Shown here piece after piece: positions 7,404 through 15,355 of a DNA stretch of 41,474 bases. The notes beneath the pieces are model-generated. The model had not been told where the DNA came from. It made no database searches and was given only the letters and a program-made list of their open reading frames with translations. Position 1 is the first letter of the stretch. Each line of letters opens with the position of its first letter. The position numbers were made by a program, and so were the translations under genes. The stretch is taken from NCBI GenBank assembly GCA_017397175.1, contig JAFQKA010000017.1:1-41474 (forward strand), read 5' to 3'. This stretch comes from Clostridia bacterium (GTDB lineage Bacteria > Bacillota > Clostridia > Oscillospirales > CAG-272).

Positions 7404-8891
7404 ATGAGTGGTTTGAACAATGCTTCGGGTCTTTCCAAGAAGGATGTCAGAGTTGCCACGGCTGAAAAGCTCAAGGGTATGCTCAAGGATATCGACATGG
7501 CCTCGGAGAACGGTTCAAAGAACGGTTTCACAGCCCGCTCGAGAATTACCGCGCTGTTTGACGCAGGTACTTTTGTTGAAACCGGCGCATACGTTTGCCG
7601 CACAAACAAGGAGGACGAATTTGAAGGCGTCATCTGCGGCTACGGTGCTATCGAGGGCAGACTTGCGTTTGCTTTCTCCCAGGACATGGGAAGAATGAAG
7701 GGCGCATTTGATGAGGGACACGCAAAGAAGATCGCAAACGTCTATGAGGCGGCGATCAAGAACGGTGCTCCCGTGATTGGTATCTTCGACAGCTGCGGTG
7801 CGGTCATTTATGACGGTGTTGGCGCGCTGGCAGGCTACGGTAAGGTTATGAAGTGCGTTTCCGACGCTTCGGGTGTTATCCCCCAGATCGCCGTTGTTCC
7901 CGGTATCTGCGCAGGCTCGGCGGCAACGATCTCTTCTATGTTCGACGTGACCGTTACCGTAAAGGACAGCACACAGCTTTACGTAAATTCTCTCTTCGCA
8001 GACGACGGCGATCCGGTGGCTTGCGGCATGACTGCACACGAAACGGAGAACGAGGCTGAGGCATATGCTTTTGCAAGACGTCTGGCTTCGCTTCTTCCTT
8101 CAAACAATGCGGAAGGCATCGTTGAGATCGAGATCGGTGACGACATTAACCGCCGTGCAGATATCAGCGGCGTGCTGGCAAATGAGAATTACAACGTTCA
8201 CGACATTCTTGACCTTATCGGCGACGGCTGTATGTTCACTGAGATCTATAACGGCTTCGCACCCGAAATGGTTACAGGCTTCTCTGCTTTCGGCGGTATC
8301 GTAACGGGTATCGTTGCAAGTAACCCCGCAGAGAAGAACGGCGCACTGACTATCGAGGCGGCAAGAAAGGCTTCAAAATTCCTTTCCTTCTGCGACAGCT
8401 TCGGTATTCCCGTGCTGACCCTTGTTGACTGCATTGGTCTTGATGCTTCCGCTCAGGCAGAAAAGGCTCCCTATTCCGCTGAGCTTGCAAGATTGGCAAT
8501 GGCATATGCTTCCTCCGAGAACTCCAAGGTTACGGTAGTTCTGGGCCGTGCATACGGTCAGGCTTATACGCTTCTCGGTTCAAAATCCGTTGGTGCAGAT
8601 ATGGCTCTTGCACTCGACAATGCGGCAATAAGCGTTCTGCCTCCCAAGAGTGCGGTTGCATTCGTATGGAACGATAGAGTAAGCGGTCCCGACACAAAGG
8701 AATCGAGAGAAGAGCTTGAGCGTCAGTGGACAGAGATCTGCTCCTCGCCCGTTGAAGCGGCGCAGAAGGGCGAGATCGACGACGTGATCGAGGCATCCGA
8801 GCTTCGCGCGAGAGTTTGTTCGGCGCTTTCTATGCTGGCATCCAAGTCTGAACTTTATCCTGACAGACGCCACATAGTTCTCCCTCTGTGA
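7404..8891 (+). CDS. Acyl-CoA carboxyltransferase, 12S/MmdA-like, divergent
   Basis: This is a two-lobed crotonase-fold carboxyltransferase of the family that includes the 12S subunit of transcarboxylase and the alpha subunits of methylmalonyl-CoA and glutaconyl-CoA decarboxylase. These move carboxyl groups between acyl-CoA and biotin. Matches include PQIAVVPGICAGSAAT in the N-lobe, FLSFCDSFGIPVLTLVD in the C-lobe, RAYGQAY, and a tail with SPVEAAQKGEIDDVI. At 495 residues it is slightly short. The usual GGARIQEG is replaced by SCGAVIYDG, and the usual C-lobe GFxPGxxxExxG is replaced by GLDASAQAE with the second glycine missing. Substrate preference is therefore uncertain. It begins the operon after a GGAGG site. 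Confidence 0.8.
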   Translation: MSGLNNASGLSKKDVRVATAEKLKGMLKDIDMASENGSKNGFTARSRITALFDAGTFVETGAYVCRTNKEDEFEGVICGYGAIEGRLAFAFSQDMGRMKGAFDEGHAKKIANVYEAAIKNGAPVIGIFDSCGAVIYDGVGALAGYGKVMKCVSDASGVIPQIAVVPGICAGSAATISSMFDVTVTVKDSTQLYVNSLFADDGDPVACGMTAHETENEAEAYAFARRLASLLPSNNAEGIVEIEIGDDINRRADISGVLANENYNVHDILDLIGDGCMFTEIYNGFAPEMVTGFSAFGGIVTGIVASNPAEKNGALTIEAARKASKFLSFCDSFGIPVLTLVDCIGLDASAQAEKAPYSAELARLAMAYASSENSKVTVVLGRAYGQAYTLLGSKSVGADMALALDNAAISVLPPKSAVAFVWNDRVSGPDTKESREELERQWTEICSSPVEAAQKGEIDDVIEASELRARVCSALSMLASKSELYPDRRHIVLPL

Positions 8892-8905
8892 GAAGGAGGT
8901 AAAAT

Positions 8906-9316
8906 ATGAATCAGTTACTTTCAGCGGCTACTACCCAGGCAGAGCATTTCGTAGGAAACACCTTTGGCGAAAGAGCAAGCTACGCACTTTCTCATACGGG
9001 TGTCGGTATGCTCATAATTTTCGCGGTACTTGCGGTCATCTGGGCGGTGCTTGCAGTATTCAAAGTAATTTTCGCGGGAAAAACCGATAAAAAGGAAAAG
9101 GCGGCAGAAACCCCCGAAAAAAAATCTGAAGTCGTTCCCCCGGCAGCTACCCCTATAGCACAGGCTCCCGTTTCCGCATCCTCCTCCGATGAAGAGATCG
9201 TTGCGGCTATCACAGCGGCCATCACGCTCATGCGCGAGGCAGAGGGCACGACAGGTACCTTCAGAGTAGTATCCTTCAGACGCACAGGCGGCGCGCGCCC
9301 CTGGAATCAGGCTTAA
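8906..9316 (+). CDS. oadG: OadG-family gamma subunit of a sodium-pumping decarboxylase
   Basis: The gamma subunit is a small membrane protein that holds the carboxyltransferase and the beta pump subunit together. The 136-residue product has one membrane segment (about 33-57), then a lysine/glutamate-rich and proline/alanine-rich linker (about 59-90), then a short C-terminal region EEIVAAITAAI followed by FRVVSFRR and PWN, as in family members from Clostridia. It follows the 12S-like gene by 14 bases with an AAGGAGG site. Identification rests on topology, tail and position, because OadG proteins are weakly conserved. Confidence 0.8.
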   Translation: MNQLLSAATTQAEHFVGNTFGERASYALSHTGVGMLIIFAVLAVIWAVLAVFKVIFAGKTDKKEKAAETPEKKSEVVPPAATPIAQAPVSASSSDEEIVAAITAAITLMREAEGTTGTFRVVSFRRTGGARPWNQA

Positions 9317-9339
9317 TTTAAAAAAGAGAGGTATTCAAA

Positions 9340-9747
9340 ATGAAAACATATAACGTTACAGTAAACGGCAATTTTTATCAGGTTACCATTGAGGAAGCAG
9401 GCGTAGCAGCTGCTCCCGTAATGCCCGCAGCGACACCCGCAGCAGCACCCGCTCCTGCAGCAGCTCCTGCACCCGCAGCAGCACCCGCTCCCGCGGCAGC
9501 ACCCGCAGCTCCTGCAAAGCAGGGAACAACAGGCTCTACAGTTGTTAAGGCTCCTATGCAGGGTACTATCCTCAAGACCTGCGTAAACGTAGGCGACGCA
9601 GTGAAGAAGGGTGACGTTCTCCTTATCCTCGAGGCTATGAAGATGGAGAACGAGATCAAGTCTCCCGCAGACGGCATGGTTGCATCCGTTGAGTGCAGAG
9701 CAGGTGACAGCGTAGAAACTGACGCTACTCTCGTTTCTCTCAACTGA
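9340..9747 (+). CDS. Biotin carboxyl carrier protein (1.3S/MmdC-like)
   Basis: This is the swinging biotin carrier that shuttles CO2 between carboxyltransferase and membrane pump. Of 135 residues, the first 20 form a short domain found in biotin carriers (MKTYNVTVNG). An Ala-Pro-rich flexible linker covers about 21-60. The biotinyl domain covers 66-135 with the motif EAMKM, biotinylated at K101, and PMQGTI as its first strand. The linker DNA is a near-tandem repeat. This single carrier must serve both carboxyltransferases of the operon, because neither has its own biotin domain. No biotin ligase gene is present in the window. Confidence 0.93.
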   Translation: MKTYNVTVNGNFYQVTIEEAGVAAAPVMPAATPAAAPAPAAAPAPAAAPAPAAAPAAPAKQGTTGSTVVKAPMQGTILKTCVNVGDAVKKGDVLLILEAMKMENEIKSPADGMVASVECRAGDSVETDATLVSLN

Positions 9748-9774
9748 TCGCGCTCGGAAGAAAGTGTGATTTAA

Positions 9775-10968
9775 ATGCTCGATAGTATTATCGAATTTCT
9801 TGGTTCAACAGGCGTGTCGCGTCTGTTTGGCGAGAGCAACTGGTGGCAGTACCTTATTATGTATGTCATCTCCTTTGTCCTTATTTATCTTGCCATCAAA
9901 AAAGGCTTTGAACCGCTTCTGCTTTTGCCTATTGCGATCGGTATGCTTTTAACGAATCTTCCCGGCGCAAATATGTTTGACATGAATCTGTTTATAAACC
10001 CCGATGATCCCACGGCGAAGCTGGTGATCCAGGACGTGATCGAAAAGGGCGGTCTTCTTGACTTCCTTTACCTTGGCGTTAAGCTCGGTATCTATCCCTC
10101 GCTTATCTTTATAGGTATCGGTGCTATGACAGACTTTTCCCCTCTTATTGCTAACCCCAAGAGCTTGATCATCGGTGCAGGCGCACAGCTTGGTGTGTTC
10201 GTTGCTTTCTCCGGTGCAATTATGTCCGGTGCGTTCGACGCACTTGAGGCGGCGGCAATCGGTATCATCGGCGGTGCGGACGGTCCTACGGCGATCCTCG
10301 TTACAAAGACTCTTGCTCCTCACCTGCTTGGCGGTATTGCCATTGCGGCGTACAGCTATATGGCTCTTATCCCTATGATCCAGCCTCCTTTCATGAGAAT
10401 GCTCACAACGGAGAAGGAGAGAAAGATCAAGATGACAACTCTCCGTCCCGTTTCAAGGACAGAGAAGCTCCTGTTCCCCGTAGTCGTAACCGTTGTGGTT
10501 TGCCTTATCATTCCCGATGCGGCGCCTCTTGTAGGTTGTCTTATGTTCGGTAACTTGCTGAACGTCTGCGGAGTTACGGACCGTCTTTCAAAGACGGCAC
10601 AGAACGAACTGATGAACATCGTTACCATATTCCTGGGTATCACGGTCGGTGCAACCGCAAAGGCCGAAACGTTCCTCAGCTCCAAGACACTTCTCATCAT
10701 CGCGCTTGGTCTCTGTGCATTTGCAGTTTCTACCTGTGGTGGCCTTATTACGGCAAAGATCATGTGTGTTATCACAAAAGGACAGATCAACCCCCTCATC
10801 GGTTCTGCGGGTGTTTCCGCCGTACCTATGGCGGCGAGAGTTGCTAACCTTGAGGGTCAGAAGTACGACCCCTCAAACTTCCTTCTTATGCACGCCATGG
10901 GACCCAACGTTGCGGGCGTTATCGGCTCTGCCGTAGCTGCAGGTGTGTTCCTTACGTGGTACGCATAA
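9775..10968 (+). CDS. oadB: Sodium-translocating decarboxylase beta subunit
   Basis: OadB/MmdB/GcdB is the membrane subunit that decarboxylates carboxybiotin and exports sodium ions. The 397-residue protein is very hydrophobic, with about nine or more membrane segments. The key motif GGADGPTAI, with the sodium-binding Asp at about residue 169, is intact. So is the C-terminal signature GSAGVSAVPMAARV followed by HAMGPNVAGVIGSAVAAG. The start ATG has a GGAAG site about 14 bases upstream, a little far. It lies between the biotin carrier and the 5S-like carboxyltransferase. The family is certain; which decarboxylase it serves is discussed under findings. Confidence 0.96.
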   Translation: MLDSIIEFLGSTGVSRLFGESNWWQYLIMYVISFVLIYLAIKKGFEPLLLLPIAIGMLLTNLPGANMFDMNLFINPDDPTAKLVIQDVIEKGGLLDFLYLGVKLGIYPSLIFIGIGAMTDFSPLIANPKSLIIGAGAQLGVFVAFSGAIMSGAFDALEAAAIGIIGGADGPTAILVTKTLAPHLLGGIAIAAYSYMALIPMIQPPFMRMLTTEKERKIKMTTLRPVSRTEKLLFPVVVTVVVCLIIPDAAPLVGCLMFGNLLNVCGVTDRLSKTAQNELMNIVTIFLGITVGATAKAETFLSSKTLLIIALGLCAFAVSTCGGLITAKIMCVITKGQINPLIGSAGVSAVPMAARVANLEGQKYDPSNFLLMHAMGPNVAGVIGSAVAAGVFLTWYA

Positions 10969-10999
10969 GTACATAATTTAAAGAAAGGAAATTTATATA

Positions 11000-12409
11000 A
11001 TGGGAAAGGTAAAAATTACCGAGACAGTTCTCCGTGACTCTCACCAGTCGCTTATCGCAACGAGAATGACCACAGAGGAAATTCTCCCCATACTGTCTCA
11101 GCTTGATAAGATCGGTTACCATTCACTTGAAGCATGGGGCGGCGCAACCTTTGACGCTTGCCTGCGCTTCCTTGACGAGGATCCTTGGGAGAGACTCCGC
11201 AAGATCCGCGCAGAGGTGAAGAATACAAAGCTCCAGATGCTTTTCCGCGGTCAGAATATTCTTGGATACCGTCACTATTCCGACGACGTTGTTGAATACT
11301 TCGTTCAGAAGTCTATTGCAAATGGTATCGACATCATCAGAATCTTCGATGCGCTCAACGACGCAAGAAACCTCAAGACCGCCATCAGTGCAACAAAGAA
11401 AGAAGGCGGACACGTTCAGGCGGCTGTCAGCTACACGACAGACCCCAAGGGCGGCGTACCCTTCTATACCACAGAGTATTACGTAAACTATGCAAAGCAA
11501 CTTGAAGAAATGGGTGCTGATTCCATTTGTATCAAGGATATGGCGGGTCTGCTTCTGCCTTACAACGCCTACGAGCTTGTAAAAGCTCTCAAGGAGAACG
11601 TAAAGGTTCCGATCCAGCTCCACACCCACTACACAGCGGGCGTTGCTTCTATGACCATTATGAAGGCTATAGAGGCAGGCGTTGACGTAGTTGATACGGC
11701 TATTTCTCCCATGGCACAGGGTACTTCCCAGATGCCTACCGAGTCTCTTGTTGCCAGCCTTGCGGGCACGGAGTACGACACGGGACTTGATCTGGGCGAG
11801 CTGAACGTTATTACAAAGTATTTCACGAACCTTCGCGAGAAGTACCTTGGCGCAGGTCTCATGGACCCCAAGGTCATGAAGGTAAACGTAAACGCGCTTA
11901 TCAACCAGGTTCCCGGCGGTATGCTCTCTAACCTTGTTTCTCAGCTCAAGCAGGCAGGCAAGTCGGATATGCTTGACGCTGTTCTTGACGAGATCCCGAG
12001 AGTAAGAGCCGATTCGGGTAATCCTCCTCTTGTAACACCCTCCTCTCAGATCGTAGGAACACAGGCTGTGTTCAACGTGCTGAACGGCGAGCGTTATAAG
12101 ATGGTTACAAAGGAATTCCGCGGTCTGATCAAGGGCGAATACGGTAAGACTCCTATGGAGATCGACCCCGAGATCGTAAAGAAGGTCATCGGCGACGAGG
12201 AAAGAATTACTTCCCGTCCCGCAGACGCGCTGAAGCCCGAGCTTGACGAGCTTCGTGAAAAATGCGCTCAGTATATCGAGCAGGACGAGGACGTTCTCTC
12301 TTACGCACTCTTCGACCAGGTTGCTGTAAAATTCTTTGAGAATCGCAAAAAGAAGCTTTACGGCATAGATTCAAACGCTGACAAGGATCTTGGGATCCAC
12401 AGTGTATAA
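11000..12409 (+). CDS. oadA: Oxaloacetate decarboxylase alpha / pyruvate carboxylase subunit B type carboxyltransferase (5S-like)
   Basis: This DRE-TIM-type barrel moves the carboxyl group of oxaloacetate to biotin, leaving pyruvate. The active-site start ETVLRDSHQSL (about 7-17), DALNDARN, the metal-site lysine in CIKDMAG, and HTHYTAG with the metal histidines are all present, followed by the PYC_OADA conserved domain. At 469 residues it lacks the C-terminal biotin domain of the roughly 600-residue Klebsiella OadA. It resembles the 5S subunit of transcarboxylase or archaeal PycB and must use the separate carrier at 9340-9747. It closes the operon and is followed at once by a terminator. Confidence 0.93.
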   Translation: MGKVKITETVLRDSHQSLIATRMTTEEILPILSQLDKIGYHSLEAWGGATFDACLRFLDEDPWERLRKIRAEVKNTKLQMLFRGQNILGYRHYSDDVVEYFVQKSIANGIDIIRIFDALNDARNLKTAISATKKEGGHVQAAVSYTTDPKGGVPFYTTEYYVNYAKQLEEMGADSICIKDMAGLLLPYNAYELVKALKENVKVPIQLHTHYTAGVASMTIMKAIEAGVDVVDTAISPMAQGTSQMPTESLVASLAGTEYDTGLDLGELNVITKYFTNLREKYLGAGLMDPKVMKVNVNALINQVPGGMLSNLVSQLKQAGKSDMLDAVLDEIPRVRADSGNPPLVTPSSQIVGTQAVFNVLNGERYKMVTKEFRGLIKGEYGKTPMEIDPEIVKKVIGDEERITSRPADALKPELDELREKCAQYIEQDEDVLSYALFDQVAVKFFENRKKKLYGIDSNADKDLGIHSV

Positions 12410-12414
12410 AAAAG

Positions 12415-12445
12415 AAAACCTCCCGTTTCAAACGGGAGGTTTTTT
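12415..12445. terminator. Bidirectional terminator between oadA and sfsA
   Basis: A perfect 14-bp stem (12415-12428 with 12430-12443) flanked by A and T runs on both sides. It serves the converging oadA and sfsA transcripts. Confidence 0.92.
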
Positions 12446-13124
12446 ATAATCTTATTTCAACCTCTCCGACTGCCTCAATGCTGTCGGGAGTTATTTTACA
12501 ATAAAGTGCCGTTATCGAAACGCCTTTTTGTGCCGCTTCGCGCAACACTTTTCCGAACTCGGGGTGAGTTTGGTCGTTTGGTTCAAAGTGACTTACGCCG
12601 TCCATCTGAACGATAAAGACCACCTGCGCCTCGTAGCCCGCGTCTATTGCGCCCATAAGCTCTCTCAGATGCTTGACACCGCGGTCGGTTGGTGCATCGG
12701 GGAAGCGTACTATACCGTTTTCTTCCAACGTCACACCCTTGACCTCGATGAAGATCTTTCGGTCACCCGCTTCAATGTAAAAATCAAAACGGGAATTTCC
12801 AAAAAAGGTTTCGGGACGAATGAGTGTGACACCATCCGTGAAATTTCCGCTCTCCACCCACTCCCGGAACACGTGATTTGGTATTTGACTGTCCATATTT
12901 ATGAGCCGCTTACCTTTTTTTACGGTAATAAGATCGAATTTTGTTTTTCTCGTGTCCGAATCGAATTCCTGAACGTAGATCTCCGCTCCGGGAACGAGTA
13001 ATTCCCGACACCGTCCCGTATTTTTTACGTGGGCGATCTGGATTTTTCCGTCAATTTCAATATTTGCGATAAAACGGTTCGGCCGGGAGATGAATTTTGC
13101 TTTTTTTATGTTTTGGTACTTCAT
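12444..13124 (-). CDS. sfsA: DNA/RNA nuclease SfsA homologue
   Basis: SfsA proteins have an OB-fold-like N-terminal region and a PD-(D/E)XK-like nuclease core. They were first named for an effect on sugar fermentation in E. coli, but their biological role is unsettled. The 226-residue product has FISRPNRFIANIE at the start, HVKNTGRCRELLVPG (about 32-46), FDFYIEAGDRKIFIEVKGVTLE (about 113-134, with the nuclease-like E-x-K), and the diagnostic FPDAPTDRGVKHLREL (about 141-156). The ATG has an AAGGAAG site. It appears to be a single-gene unit divergent from the second rubrerythrin. Confidence 0.93.
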   Translation of the reverse strand: MKYQNIKKAKFISRPNRFIANIEIDGKIQIAHVKNTGRCRELLVPGAEIYVQEFDSDTRKTKFDLITVKKGKRLINMDSQIPNHVFREWVESGNFTDGVTLIRPETFFGNSRFDFYIEAGDRKIFIEVKGVTLEENGIVRFPDAPTDRGVKHLRELMGAIDAGYEAQVVFIVQMDGVSHFEPNDQTHPEFGKVLREAAQKGVSITALYCKITPDSIEAVGEVEIRL

Positions 13125-13220
13125 TTTTTCTTCCTTTTCGGATAGATGAATATTTTTTCCTTTTTCGGTCGAAAATACCTGTGAATTTCGGGCGAAACGG
13201 CCCTTTATTTGGAGGTAAAA

Positions 13221-13823
13221 ATGGATTTTAAAACAAGCGAGACAAGACTGAATTTAATGCGAGCGTTTGCGGGAGAGAGCCAGGCGAGGAATCGCTACAC
13301 CATAGCCGCAGAACAAGCGCAAAAGGAAAATTTGCACGTAGTGGAGGCGGTGTTTACCTACACGGCAGGGCAGGAGCTTGAGCATGCCAAGATATTCTAT
13401 AATTATTTGTCTCAGGTGGCGGGAGAGACCTTGCAGATCGACGGCGGTTATCCGGTCGATATAGCAAGCACGACGGCAGAGCTGCTTCGTATGGCGGCAC
13501 ACAATGAATTTGAGGAATATGAGGACGCTTATCCGAGCTTTGCCAACGTAGCCGAGAGCGAGGGCTTTGTGCAGATAGCTATGTCGTTCCGCAATATTGC
13601 TCAGATCGAAAAGACCCACGGCGACCGCTTCAAAATGCTTGCTACCATGCTTGAGACCGACCGTCTTTTTGCTTCCGACGTGGAGTGCGAATGGGTCTGC
13701 CTCAACTGCGGACACACCTTCACGGGAACGAAAGTACCCGAAATGTGTCCCGTATGTCAGCATAACAAGGGATATTTTATCCGCCTTGAATTTGCGCCCT
13801 ACGCAAGACTTCAGGATAAGTAA
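13221..13823 (+). CDS. Second rubrerythrin
   Basis: A 200-residue rubrerythrin expected to reduce hydrogen peroxide in the cytoplasm. The di-iron ligand motifs are [12 protein letters not shown] (about 15-26), QELEHA (51-56) and IEKTHGDRF (about 129-137). The C-terminal rubredoxin domain has C150xxC153 and C166xxC169. The start is the ATG 5 bases after GGAGG; an in-frame TTG 12 bases earlier overlaps that site. The protein differs clearly from the copy beside perR and no Fur/PerR-like box is visible before it, so it may be controlled differently. It stands alone between sfsA and a terminator. Confidence 0.94.
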   Translation: MDFKTSETRLNLMRAFAGESQARNRYTIAAEQAQKENLHVVEAVFTYTAGQELEHAKIFYNYLSQVAGETLQIDGGYPVDIASTTAELLRMAAHNEFEEYEDAYPSFANVAESEGFVQIAMSFRNIAQIEKTHGDRFKMLATMLETDRLFASDVECEWVCLNCGHTFTGTKVPEMCPVCQHNKGYFIRLEFAPYARLQDK

Positions 13824-13827
13824 AAAA

Positions 13828-13857
13828 ACGGGGAGCCAAAGCTCCCCGTGCTTTTTT
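13828..13857. terminator. Terminator between rubrerythrin and the sugar kinase
   Basis: A 9-bp stem (13828-13836 with 13841-13849, loop CAAA), followed by T6 on the plus strand and T7 on the minus strand, so it can serve both converging transcripts. Confidence 0.88.
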
Positions 13858-15331
13858 AAATGAGCTTTTTGAAACGCTCGAATGCCTCGTCCCAAGCGGA
13901 TCTTTCGCTGTTGTCGGGCTCGTAGGTCACAAGCTCAAAGGAACGGGAAACCACGTCTCTTGCTTCGCCCAGATCCTTCAGCTCGCCAAGAGCGATGGCC
14001 TGCGCGCAAATATTGCCGATGGCAGTAGCTTCAACGGGACCTGCGTAAACGGGCAGGGCGCAAGCATCAGCCGCCGCGCGGCAAAGGAGCTTGTCCTGAG
14101 AACCGCCGCCGACGATGTGAATAGCGGCAGGAGCTTTTGGCGTAAACGCGGCAATATTTTCAACAGTTTCACGGTATTTGAGGGCAAGACTGTCAAGAAT
14201 ACAGCGAACGATCTCACCTTCGCTTTCGGGTACGGGTTGATTTTTCTCACGGCAGAACTCGGCGATTCTTCGAGGCATTTTTCCGGGAACGCCGAACCGC
14301 TTGTCCTCGGGGTTGATAAGGGAACGTCTGCAGGGAACGGCCGCGGCCATTTCGCTGAGCTGACCGAATGAAAATTCTTTGCCCTCACGCTTCCACTGAC
14401 GGCGGGATTCCTGGAGTATCCAGAGACCCATAATGTTCTTTAAGAAGCGGATAGTGTCTTGAGCACCACCCTCATTTGTGAAGTTCAGAGCACAGGACTC
14501 GTCGTTTATGATGGGGGTCTTTGTTTCGGTTCCCATGAGCGACCAGGTGCCGCTGCTTATGTAAATGAAGCTCTCCTCTTTTGAGGGGACTGCCATGACG
14601 GCACTGGCGGTATCGTGGGACGCGATCTTCAGCACCTTGGCGTCTGTCTGCCCCACCTCCTCAATTACCTGAGGAAGCAGAGTACCCATATCGTAGCCGG
14701 GGAAGACGATATCAGAGAAAATGTGCGAAGGAATATTCAGCTTTTCGAGAATGTCACGGGCGTAGTCACGCTTTGCGGCATCGAGCAGGGCACCGGTCGA
14801 TGCGATGGTGTACTCGGTTGCCGTTTTTCCTGTGAGGAAATATCCGAGCAGGTCGGGGATAAAGAGCATTTTATTTCCCTGAGCAAAATGCTCGGGGTTT
14901 TGCTTTGCGTGAACGTAGAGCTGATAGATAGTGTTGAAATTTATTGACTGAATACCCGTTTTTGCGTAGAGCTCGCTGAGAGGAAGCATCTTGTCTATCT
15001 CCTCGGGGATACCCTCGGTGCGAGTGTCGCGGTAGTGAACGGGATTGGCAAGAAGATAGCCGTTGCGGTCAATAAAGCCGTAGTCCACACCCCACGTGTC
15101 AATACCTATACTTGCAATATTTTCGCCGTCAAGAACGCTCTGACGGATAGAATTTTTGATCTCGTGGAATATGCGAAGAATATCCCAGGAAAAACGTCCG
15201 TTTTGAATTACGGGATCATTTGTAAAGCGGTGATTTTCGCGCAGAGTGATCTTTCCGCCGTCAAAAGAGCCGATGATACCCCTTCCGCTTGATGCGCCCA
15301 GGTCAATGCCCAGCATTTTTAAAGTTTTCAA
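13856..15331 (-). CDS. rhaB: Rhamnulokinase-family sugar kinase (FGGY), rhamnulose or fuculose
   Basis: FGGY kinases phosphorylate ketoses. This 491-residue protein matches RhaB: an N-terminal ATPase loop GIDLGASSGRGI (about 8-19), GIDTWGVDYGFID, NFNTIYQL, SSGTWSLMG, NFTNEGG, and the adenosine site HIVGGGSQDKLLC. The start is most likely a TTG at 15331, 8 bases after AAGGAG and matching the family N-terminus; the next ATG is too far from the ribosome site. It lies 24 bases after mutS2 and seems to be the last gene of a housekeeping operon. No rhaA or rhaD is near. With fucI in the same window, L-fuculose is a plausible alternative substrate. Confidence 0.85.
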   Translation of the reverse strand: MKTLKMLGIDLGASSGRGIIGSFDGGKITLRENHRFTNDPVIQNGRFSWDILRIFHEIKNSIRQSVLDGENIASIGIDTWGVDYGFIDRNGYLLANPVHYRDTRTEGIPEEIDKMLPLSELYAKTGIQSINFNTIYQLYVHAKQNPEHFAQGNKMLFIPDLLGYFLTGKTATEYTIASTGALLDAAKRDYARDILEKLNIPSHIFSDIVFPGYDMGTLLPQVIEEVGQTDAKVLKIASHDTASAVMAVPSKEESFIYISSGTWSLMGTETKTPIINDESCALNFTNEGGAQDTIRFLKNIMGLWILQESRRQWKREGKEFSFGQLSEMAAAVPCRRSLINPEDKRFGVPGKMPRRIAEFCREKNQPVPESEGEIVRCILDSLALKYRETVENIAAFTPKAPAAIHIVGGGSQDKLLCRAAADACALPVYAGPVEATAIGNICAQAIALGELKDLGEARDVVSRSFELVTYEPDNSERSAWDEAFERFKKLI

Positions 15332-15355
15332 AGTCTTTCTCTCCTTTAAATGCGA

